Of a stretch of DNA of 28,182 nt, positions 5,889-10,860 are shown piece by piece (position 1 is the stretch's first letter; each line of letters starts with the position of its first letter). Position numbers and translations under genes: made by a program. The DNA comes from DASTDY01 sp035478375 (GTDB lineage Bacteria > Patescibacteriota > Saccharimonadia > Saccharimonadales > EFPC-124). The notes under the pieces are model-generated. The model did not search any database. It was given only the letters and a program-made list of their open reading frames with translations, and had not been told where the DNA came from. The DNA is taken from contig DATIJQ010000012.1 in assembly GCA_035478375.1 (NCBI GenBank), positions 1 through 28,182 on the forward strand, in the 5' to 3' direction.

Positions 5889-6544
5889 GGTGCTTTTAGA
5901 GAGTGACTGGCGCGCCAATCAGCAATTTGGGCATGATTGCCACTAAGCAAAACGTCGGGCACTTTAAGATCGCGGAATTCGGCCGGACGAGTGTACTGGG
6001 GGAATTCTAAGGTTTGGCCGTCGCTAAAACTTTCGATTTCGGCACTGGTTTCGCCGCCAAGAACACCAGGGATAAGGCGCGTAATGCTGTCGATAATTGC
6101 CATCGCCGGGATTTCACCGCCGGTCAGCACAAAATCTCCGACAGAGATTTGGCGGTCGACAATAGTAGTGACGCGCTCATCATAGCCTTCGTAGCGACCG
6201 CAAATAAGGATTAGGCCTTGGCCACCGTCGGCGAGTTGGCGGGCTTTGGCTTGGGCCCAGCGTTCGCCACGTGGCGTCATAAGTAGTACGAGCGCGGTTG
6301 AGTCAATTTTTTTAGCAGATTCGACCGCCGCAAACAACGGCTCGGGTTTTAAAAGCATGCCATCGCCGCCGCCATACGGCGTGTCGTCGACTTGTTTACG
6401 AGGGCCAAGTCCAAAGTCGCGCAAGTTGATGGTGCTGAATTGCACCAACTGGCGATCCTGCGCTTTCCACAGCATGCTTGTACCAAAAACACCCGTAAAC
6501 ATTTCGGGGAACAGCGTTATGACTTGAATGCGGCGCGGTTTCAT
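5873..6544 (-). CDS. trmD: tRNA (guanine-N1-)-methyltransferase
   Basis: A 223-residue SPOUT methyltransferase that makes m1G37 in tRNAs reading codons starting with C and preventing +1 frameshifts. Family features: ITLFPEMF at the N-terminus, the substrate loop DDTPYGGGDGM, the knotted S-adenosylmethionine site ICGRYEGYDERV and SVGDFVLTGGE, and YTRPAEFRD with VPDVLLSG..H..I near the C-terminus. Length is normal. The -10 box TATACT (6552-6557) is preceded by TG and lies 7 nt before the ATG with no Shine-Dalgarno, suggesting a leaderless mRNA. In many bacteria trmD follows rpsP and rimM; here rpsP and khpA lie upstream on the same strand, but an opposite-strand gene is placed between, and rimM is absent from the window. 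Confidence 0.97.
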   Translation of the reverse strand: MKPRRIQVITLFPEMFTGVFGTSMLWKAQDRQLVQFSTINLRDFGLGPRKQVDDTPYGGGDGMLLKPEPLFAAVESAKKIDSTALVLLMTPRGERWAQAKARQLADGGQGLILICGRYEGYDERVTTIVDRQISVGDFVLTGGEIPAMAIIDSITRLIPGVLGGETSAEIESFSDGQTLEFPQYTRPAEFRDLKVPDVLLSGNHAQIADWRASHSLKAPKNHQ

Positions 6545-6562
6545 CTGTAAAAGTATAACACA

Positions 6563-6591
6563 TTGGACAAAACCGTTAAATAAGGTATAGT
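6563..6591 (+). promoter_or_regulatory. Promoter of the 6635-7243 gene
   Basis: TTGGAC (6563-6568), a 17-nt spacer and TATAGT (6586-6591) form a good sigma70 promoter, divergent from trmD. Confidence 0.65.
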
Positions 6592-6616
6592 TTAGGCGTA
6601 CTCACCAAGAGTAACC

Positions 6617-7292
6617 GACAGAGAAGTGGTGGACATGCGAAAGCGTCGCCCCAAGCCATGGCCGGCCGACAAGAATCCACTGCACCCGAGTGCATTACGG
6701 GTACGTGACATCCGGCTTGGCCTTAAGTTTGTCACGTTCGACATATATGCGGGCGTCATCATGCGCGGCACGTTCCAGAGCTCGACTTTTGTAGACGCTC
6801 ATCAAAACGTAAACGCAAGGGCGTGCGTTAACGCGATGATTGCACGACAAGGAACTAACGCTGCGCGGCTGGTCGACCTGGCGTATTTAGGGATTGCGCG
6901 GTTTGGTGGCGTGTCGTTTTCTGCAGGTTCGGGCTGGAGCTCGACAACCTTTACGGTGGCCGTAAACAAGGTGCATCTGCTGCCTGCGCTAAAGCCATAT
7001 AGATCTTTTGGGGTGATCGACCGGGGAGATGATTGGGGCTACACGACCACCTGGAGAGGGCTGGGTCATACAGGTCTGCCGCCATCCGACTCGTTTTACC
7101 AGCGTTATCTTGACGCTATGTCTAATCACCCCAACGAGTATCCTTCTTCGTGGAGCCCTGATTTCTTGGAGCGACCGAACAATACAGGTGACTCCGAAGA
7201 TTATACGTTTCACCCGCGCCCTAAACCTCTCGACGAGTTGTAGCCATCTTGTCTGACGTACCCACACTGGCCAAGGCAGTCACTTCTCTGTC
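6617..7292. repeat. 12-bp inverted repeat flanking a single gene
   Basis: GACAGAGAAGTG at 6617-6628 has its exact reverse complement CACTTCTCTGTC at 7281-7292. The two copies sit just before the start and just after the stop of the gene between them. They look like terminal inverted repeats of a small insertion, though no transposase is present and no target duplication was recognised. The 5' copy overlaps the ribosome-binding region. Confidence 0.5.
6635..7243 (+). CDS. Uncharacterised protein, self-contained unit
   Basis: A 202-residue soluble protein that I do not recognise. The N-terminus is basic (RKRRPKPWP); the middle holds hydrophobic strands (VTFDIYAGVIMRGTF, GVSFSAGSGWSSTTFTVAVN), and the C-terminus is Pro/Ser/Asp-rich. 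No signal peptide or membrane helix. The ATG at 6635 is chosen because GAGAAG lies 8 nt upstream; two GTG codons at 6626 and 6629 are alternatives. The gene has its own promoter and hairpins and is bracketed by a 12-bp inverted repeat. It interrupts the rnc-rpsP-khpA / trmD group on the opposite strand. Its codon use seems less biased than that of its neighbours by eye. Probably acquired; function unknown. Confidence 0.7.
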   Translation: MRKRRPKPWPADKNPLHPSALRVRDIRLGLKFVTFDIYAGVIMRGTFQSSTFVDAHQNVNARACVNAMIARQGTNAARLVDLAYLGIARFGGVSFSAGSGWSSTTFTVAVNKVHLLPALKPYRSFGVIDRGDDWGYTTTWRGLGHTGLPPSDSFYQRYLDAMSNHPNEYPSSWSPDFLERPNNTGDSEDYTFHPRPKPLDEL

Positions 7293-7339
7293 TTGCGCCT
7301 TATGCGCTGAAATCTTCAGCCTATAAGGCGCAAAGAAGT
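7282..7339 (+). terminator. Long hairpin after the uncharacterised gene
   Basis: ACTTCT/AGAAGT (7282-7287, 7334-7339), then TTGCGCCTTAT/ATAAGGCGCAA (7293-7303, 7323-7333), then GCTGAA/TTCAGC (7306-7311, 7315-7320) stack into one long stem with small internal loops. No T-run follows, so it may be a stabilising 3' structure or insertion end rather than a true terminator. Confidence 0.5.
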
Positions 7340-7360
7340 ACGCAGCTTTTGCAACCAAAT

Positions 7361-7391
7361 AAAACAACCGGCGTAATGTGCCGGTTGTTTT
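7361..7391. terminator. Terminator of khpA
   Basis: AAAACAACCGGC (7361-7372) and GCCGGTTGTTTT (7380-7391) form a perfect 12-bp stem with a 7-nt loop. On the minus strand it is followed by ATTTGG, completing a T-rich tail, so it most likely ends the khpA transcript; it can also act on the plus strand. Confidence 0.75.
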
Positions 7392-7400
7392 ACCACATAA

Positions 7401-7445
7401 GGCTCACAGCTTACGCTGCTCGCAAGAGCCCGATTTTTGTTTTTG
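7401..7445 (+). terminator. Plus-strand terminator
   Basis: GGCTC (7401-7405) pairs with GAGCC (7426-7430), with a small inner AGC/GCT pairing, and is followed by two T5 runs. It would end the transcript of the 6635-7243 gene. Confidence 0.45.
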
Positions 7446-7472
7446 TTGTTGGCCTTGCCAACTTACTTAGTA

Positions 7473-7913
7473 TTATATGTCGAGATCGTCCATGTCTGCA
7501 AGCTCTTTTCGGGTGCGAGCTGCAACAGAAGCATTTTCTTCCACAGGTTCCTCTGTAGATTCTTCCACAGGGTTGCTTTGTACGTCATTTTGTGGCGTAA
7601 TTGTGTCATTGGTTGGTGAGCCTGCATCGTTGCTGCTGTTGTCTTCGTCGGCAACGCCACCGGGGCGGTCAACATCAACAATTTTTAGGTTGTAACGGGC
7701 GTCATTTTTTGTACCAAGAGCGCGCAGCAATGTGCGAATACTTTGGGCGGTTGCGCCACGTTTGCCAATAACGCGGCCAAGATCTTCAGGGTCGACAGTC
7801 AGTTCTAAGAGTACGCCTTTTTCGTCAATACGACGTTCGATTACGACGGCGTCTGGTTTGCTGACGAGCGATTTAACTATAAACTCTACAAACTGTTGGT
7901 CAATACTGGTCAT
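7473..7913 (-). CDS. khpA: KH-domain RNA-binding protein KhpA, with acidic tail
   Basis: Residues 1-80 form the single type II KH domain of KhpA/YlqC: QFVEFIVKSLVSKPDAV, then GRVIGKRGATAQSIRTLLRAL, where GKRG is the RNA-binding loop. KhpA usually works with KhpB/Jag in small-RNA binding and control of cell-wall growth. The family is normally about 75-80 residues; this one has an extra tail of about 65 residues, acidic and Asn/Thr/Glu-rich, probably disordered. AAAGGAG lies before the ATG. It follows rpsP but has its own promoter and terminators. Confidence 0.9.
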   Translation of the reverse strand: MTSIDQQFVEFIVKSLVSKPDAVVIERRIDEKGVLLELTVDPEDLGRVIGKRGATAQSIRTLLRALGTKNDARYNLKIVDVDRPGGVADEDNSSNDAGSPTNDTITPQNDVQSNPVEESTEEPVEENASVAARTRKELADMDDLDI

Positions 7914-7940
7914 ACAGTCTCTCCTTTAGCTAGTGTTTTT

Positions 7941-7970
7941 ATTGTATCGTAGTTTGGGGGCGTGGTGCAA
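7941..7970 (-). promoter_or_regulatory. khpA promoter
   Basis: On the minus strand TTGCAC (7965-7970), an 18-nt spacer and TACAAT (7941-7946) precede khpA, downstream of the rpsP terminator. Confidence 0.65.
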
Positions 7971-7992
7971 ACTGGTTATGACTTTAAGGTAT

Positions 7993-8024
7993 AAAATAAG
8001 CGCCGTTTGGTTGGCGCTTATTTT
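7993..8024 (-). terminator. rpsP terminator
   Basis: AAAATAAGCGCC (7993-8004) and GGCGCTTATTTT (8013-8024) form a perfect 12-bp stem with an 8-nt loop right after the rpsP stop. The T-rich arm on the minus strand makes a good intrinsic terminator. Confidence 0.8.
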
Positions 8025-8026
8025 GT

Positions 8027-8410
8027 TTATTCTTCGGTTTTTTTGGCTTCGGCGGCTGGTTCTTCAGCGGGGGTTTCGGCCGGAGCTTCTTCTTTTGGTT
8101 GATTCTTGCGTAATTTTTCTGGGTTGCGGATTTTAGCGGCTTTGTTGGCGTGCTCTACTTTTACCCAACCTGGTAAGTCAACTTTAGCGCCTTGTAGTAA
8201 TTTAACAACGCGAGGGGTTGGCTGTGCGCCGTTTTTAAGGTAGACGCTGACTTTTTCGGTGTCGAGCTTTGTTTCTTTGGTGTGTGGGTTGTAGGTGCCT
8301 ACGTAAGCAACAACGCGACCACTACTGGGGTGGCGTTGAGCTTCTTGCACGGCGACGCGGTAAACCGGAGCGGCTTTGCGGCCAAGACGTTGCAAACGGA
8401 TTGCGAGCAT
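8027..8410 (-). CDS. rpsP: 30S ribosomal protein bS16, extended C-terminus
   Basis: The N-terminal 80 residues are typical bS16: MLAIRLQRLGRKAAPVYR, RVVAYVGTYNP, and the stretch from VYLKNGAQPTPRVVKLL. It binds 16S rRNA early in 30S assembly. The protein is 127 residues, longer than the usual 80-90; the extra C-terminal part is rich in Glu, Pro, Ala and Lys and looks disordered. GAGGA precedes the ATG. It has its own promoter, which overlaps the end of rnc. Confidence 0.96.
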   Translation of the reverse strand: MLAIRLQRLGRKAAPVYRVAVQEAQRHPSSGRVVAYVGTYNPHTKETKLDTEKVSVYLKNGAQPTPRVVKLLQGAKVDLPGWVKVEHANKAAKIRNPEKLRKNQPKEEAPAETPAEEPAAEAKKTEE

Positions 8411-8452
8411 GTAGTAATAATCCTCTTTAGTTGAATAGTTAAACTCTTAACG

Positions 8453-8481
8453 ATTTTACAGGTTACGGCCTCTGTTGTCAA
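8453..8481 (-). promoter_or_regulatory. rpsP promoter
   Basis: On the minus strand a perfect TTGACA (8476-8481), a 17-nt spacer and TAAAAT (8453-8458) give one of the strongest promoters in the window, as expected for a ribosomal protein gene. The -35 lies in the last codons of rnc. Confidence 0.75.
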
Positions 8482-9224
8482 TGGGTAGGTTGATTTGAGC
8501 CCATCCCGACGGAATCTGGCCCAGTTTTATCGTAACCCTCGAGCGCTGCCTTGGCTGCTTCTTGCTGCGCGACCTGTTTTGAGGGACCGCTCCCCTTGCC
8601 TTTTAGTTTGCCGCTCACAAAGACGCCAAGGATGAACATTTTGTCGTGGTCAGGGCCGGTTTCTTCTAAAACTTTGTACACTGGCGTGTTGCCTTCGGTG
8701 CTTTGAGCGACTTCTTGCAGGCGGGACTTGGGATCGCGCCATGAACCACTGGCTAAAATGTCATTGAATGTGCTTAAAATATAGTCGTGAATAAATTTGC
8801 TGGCGGCGTCATAGCCTTGGTCGAGGTAAATTGCACCAATAACCGCTTCAAAAGCGTTAGCCAAAATTTGCTGGCGGGCGCGGGGTGAGTCAGCGTGTTT
8901 TTCGCCGCGGCTCATGCGCATAAGCTGGTCGAGGCCCAACTTTGCGCCAGCTGCGCCAATAGATTCGGTGCGCACCAACGCCGCGCGCCAGTTGGTCAAA
9001 ATGCCTTCGGGCTCACTATAATTGCTGTATAAATATGTAGTCACGACGAGCTCCAAAACGGCGTCGCCCAAAAATTCCAACCGTTCGTTGTGTTCTTTGG
9101 TGCTTTTTTTGTGCTCGTTCACGTACGACCGGTGAGTCAAAGCTGTCACAAACACCTGCGGGTCGGTAAAAGTGAACCCGAGTTTTTCTTTGGCGAATGT
9201 TTGGTAGGCGCTAAAGTCCTGCAT
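8478..9224 (-). CDS. rnc: Ribonuclease III
   Basis: A 248-residue RNase III. The catalytic domain (about 5-150) carries the signature ERLEFLGDAVLEL with the metal-binding Glu/Asp residues and a second acidic site in NAFEAVIGAIYLD. The double-stranded RNA-binding domain (about 165-235) has SRLQEVAQ, PVYKVLEETGPDHDKMF and SKQVAQQEAAKAAL. It processes rRNA precursors and other duplex RNA. The start overlaps the Nudix gene by 14 nt and no good Shine-Dalgarno is visible, so it is probably translated by coupling. Confidence 0.97.
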   Translation of the reverse strand: MQDFSAYQTFAKEKLGFTFTDPQVFVTALTHRSYVNEHKKSTKEHNERLEFLGDAVLELVVTTYLYSNYSEPEGILTNWRAALVRTESIGAAGAKLGLDQLMRMSRGEKHADSPRARQQILANAFEAVIGAIYLDQGYDAASKFIHDYILSTFNDILASGSWRDPKSRLQEVAQSTEGNTPVYKVLEETGPDHDKMFILGVFVSGKLKGKGSGPSKQVAQQEAAKAALEGYDKTGPDSVGMGSNQPTH

Positions 9225-9717
9225 GCCGTATCTTTTTCATTCCTACTAATAATAGTTTAGAAATGTCTTCGTATTCAATCATATCAAGTGCATCGTGAAC
9301 TTTAAACCAGCCGATGCCGTTCATCCAGTCTTCTTTTTTGAGCGAATCAGTATCGCCAATGCCATGCACTAAATAAATTTGAGTGGTCATAAGCACCAAA
9401 CTGGTTTGCCGGCGGTAGCGAAAGTTGATTTTACCGAGCCAGCTCATCATTTCCATTTGCTGTAAACCAGTTTCTTCGCGGATTTCGCGCTCAGCGGTTT
9501 CTTTAGCGGTCTCGCCTTCTTCTATGTGGCCTTTGGGGATTGTCCAGCGGTCTTTGGCGTCTTGTGTTAGCAAAACTTCTAAATCGCTGGTTTTTTTATT
9601 GCGTCTAATAACCACGCCGCCAGCCGTTTGCTCGCGTATAACTTCTTGAATTATAGGTTTGTGGCGTTGAAAATATTTTTTAAAACGATCAAACTTGGGG
9701 ACTTGCATTGCCGCCAT
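9211..9717 (-). CDS. Nudix hydrolase
   Basis: A 168-residue MutT/Nudix protein. The Nudix box is complete: WTIPKGHIEEGE, then the REIREETGL core, with the glutamates that bind magnesium. Such enzymes cleave nucleoside diphosphate derivatives; the WxIPKGHxE form is frequent in diadenosine-polyphosphate or dinucleotide hydrolases, but the substrate is not set by sequence. An N-terminal helix of about 30 basic residues precedes the domain. The ATG at 9717 has AAGGA 7-8 nt upstream; the frame is open further upstream, but that part lies within nusB and shows no family similarity. It overlaps nusB by 29 nt and rnc by 14 nt. Confidence 0.9.
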   Translation of the reverse strand: MAAMQVPKFDRFKKYFQRHKPIIQEVIREQTAGGVVIRRNKKTSDLEVLLTQDAKDRWTIPKGHIEEGETAKETAEREIREETGLQQMEMMSWLGKINFRYRRQTSLVLMTTQIYLVHGIGDTDSLKKEDWMNGIGWFKVHDALDMIEYEDISKLLLVGMKKIRHAGL

Positions 9718-10156
9718 GTTGTTTTCCTTCGATGAGTGTGCGGTACGCCGTACCCAACACACCATTGACAAATTTAGAGGAGTTATCGGAGCCAAATGCT
9801 TTGGCTAGTTCGACTGCCTCGTTTATGGCAACTTTTGGCGGAACTTCTTTACCCATGTGTAATAGTTCGTACAAAGCCATACGCAAAATAGTGCGGTCGA
9901 TACGGGCAATTTGTTCCAGCGGCCAATCTGGCGCGATGGGCTGAATTGTTGCGTCGAGTTCTGCGACATTTTTGCGTACGCCATGCACAAGCGCTTCTAC
10001 AAACGACTTGTCGTCGATAGTTTCGTTGTAGCGCTCGAGGTTACGCGCCAAAATTTCGTCGATATTGGCCGTCGCGTCAGCACTGTCCTGACGGAATTCA
10101 CATTCGTAAAGTGTTTGCAGCGCGATAATGCGGCCAAGGTGACGATTAGATGCCAT
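9689..10156 (-). CDS. nusB: Transcription antitermination factor NusB
   Basis: A 155-residue all-helical NusB. Recognisable parts are RRL-like start NRHLGRIIALQTLYECEF, the middle DWPLEQIARIDRTILRMALYELL, and KVAINEAVELAKAFGSDNSSKFVNGVLG. It binds boxA RNA with NusE (S10) in rRNA antitermination. The stop is TGA, evidence that TGA is not recoded here. The gene follows the small basic gene at 10197-10364 by 40 nt and overlaps the Nudix gene. No clear Shine-Dalgarno. Confidence 0.95.
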   Translation of the reverse strand: MASNRHLGRIIALQTLYECEFRQDSADATANIDEILARNLERYNETIDDKSFVEALVHGVRKNVAELDATIQPIAPDWPLEQIARIDRTILRMALYELLHMGKEVPPKVAINEAVELAKAFGSDNSSKFVNGVLGTAYRTLIEGKQHGGNASPQV

Positions 10157-10196
10157 AATATAAGTTTGTTAAAGTTAGCTTAATTTATACTTAAGA

Positions 10197-10364
10197 CTAG
10201 GCCTTGGTTTTGGCCTTGCCAGTGTCGCGCTTGGTGGTTGTCGCTTTGACTGTTTTGCCAGCCTTAGAAAGCAACGCGTTAACGCGGCGTTTAAGCTTTT
10301 GCGTAATTTGGCCACGACGGTTCGCCGTTCTGCGCGGAGTTGTCTGCTTCTTTGGTTTACCCAT
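10197..10364 (-). CDS. Small basic protein, possible ribosomal protein bL32
   Basis: A 55-residue, strongly basic protein starting MGKPKKQTTPRRTANRRG and ending in a Lys/Thr-rich tail. Reasons to believe it: a perfect Shine-Dalgarno (AAGGAGG) before the ATG, a strong promoter further up, and a place at the head of the nusB operon. The start resembles bL32 (MAxPKKxTSxxRxxxRR), and rpmF is often near nusB and rnc in CPR genomes as far as I recall. The match is short, no zinc-binding cysteines are present, and the second half is not typical, so another small ribosomal or RNA-binding protein is possible. Confidence 0.7.
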   Translation of the reverse strand: MGKPKKQTTPRRTANRRGQITQKLKRRVNALLSKAGKTVKATTTKRDTGKAKTKA

Positions 10365-10405
10365 GTACGAAGCCTCCTTTGTTTATCTGATATAACTTGA
10401 GCTTG

Positions 10406-10434
10406 ATTATACGCGAAAAGCGTTAATGCAGCAA
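10406..10434 (-). promoter_or_regulatory. Promoter of the nusB operon
   Basis: On the minus strand TTGCTG (10429-10434), a 17-nt spacer and a perfect TATAAT (10406-10411) lie upstream of the small basic gene. Confidence 0.7.
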
Positions 10435-10445
10435 GGGCAAGGCAC

Positions 10446-10463
10446 GGGCGGGGTAGGCCGCCC
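10446..10463 (-). terminator. GC-rich hairpin between operons
   Basis: GGGCGG (10446-10451) and CCGCCC (10458-10463) form a short stem between the 10495-10815 gene and the nusB promoter. It has no T-run, so termination is uncertain. Confidence 0.3.
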
Positions 10464-10494
10464 ATGCGCAATGCTTAGTGGTGCCCGGCCCAGA

Positions 10495-10815
10495 TTACTG
10501 GTTGTTGGGGTTGATTATCAACTTAACGCCATTGAGCGCGTACGCGCTTTCCAGATCAAGCAACCGTCTGTCGGCCCGCATTTGTGTGGAAATCACCATA
10601 CACAGGCACTCGATCATTGCGGTGAAGACATCTGCGCAGCGGATGTTCCTTTGCTGCAGTAATACGCGAGCTGTGGACGCATCTGTCACCTCACGCTCGA
10701 GTACAATTCTCACCGCTCTTGGAATGGTCTGCGGTTTGGTTGTGCGGCCCACCACATAATTGGGGTTGTCTTCGAATTCCTTTATACAAACACGCACCAA
10801 TTCATCAAAAGTCAT
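10495..10815 (-). CDS. Uncharacterised small protein
   Basis: A 106-residue, mainly helical protein with no membrane segment. The first part (TFDELVRVCIKEFEDNPNYVVGRTTK) and the segment TIPRAVRIVLEREVTDASTARVLLQQ are amphipathic; the middle carries several cysteines. I do not recognise it. The ATG at 10815 is preferred over the TTG at 10830 because GGAAGTGG lies just before it. It begins 45 nt after leuS and may be read from the leuS transcript, or from a TATAAT that overlaps the leuS stop. Function unknown. Confidence 0.6.
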   Translation of the reverse strand: MTFDELVRVCIKEFEDNPNYVVGRTTKPQTIPRAVRIVLEREVTDASTARVLLQQRNIRCADVFTAMIECLCMVISTQMRADRRLLDLESAYALNGVKLIINPNNQ

Positions 10816-10860
10816 TGTACCCACTTCCAATTGAGTCGCGGCACTTACTAAGCTTGCCGA

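Noticed and set aside
7349..7619. Small plus-strand frames after the 6635-7243 gene
   Set aside because: They run through two terminator hairpins and the 3' end of khpA, with no ribosome-binding site.
10175..10471. 98-residue frame on the minus strand over the small basic gene
   Set aside because: It is in another frame than the gene that has the perfect Shine-Dalgarno, and its composition is an out-of-frame Arg/Leu-rich read.
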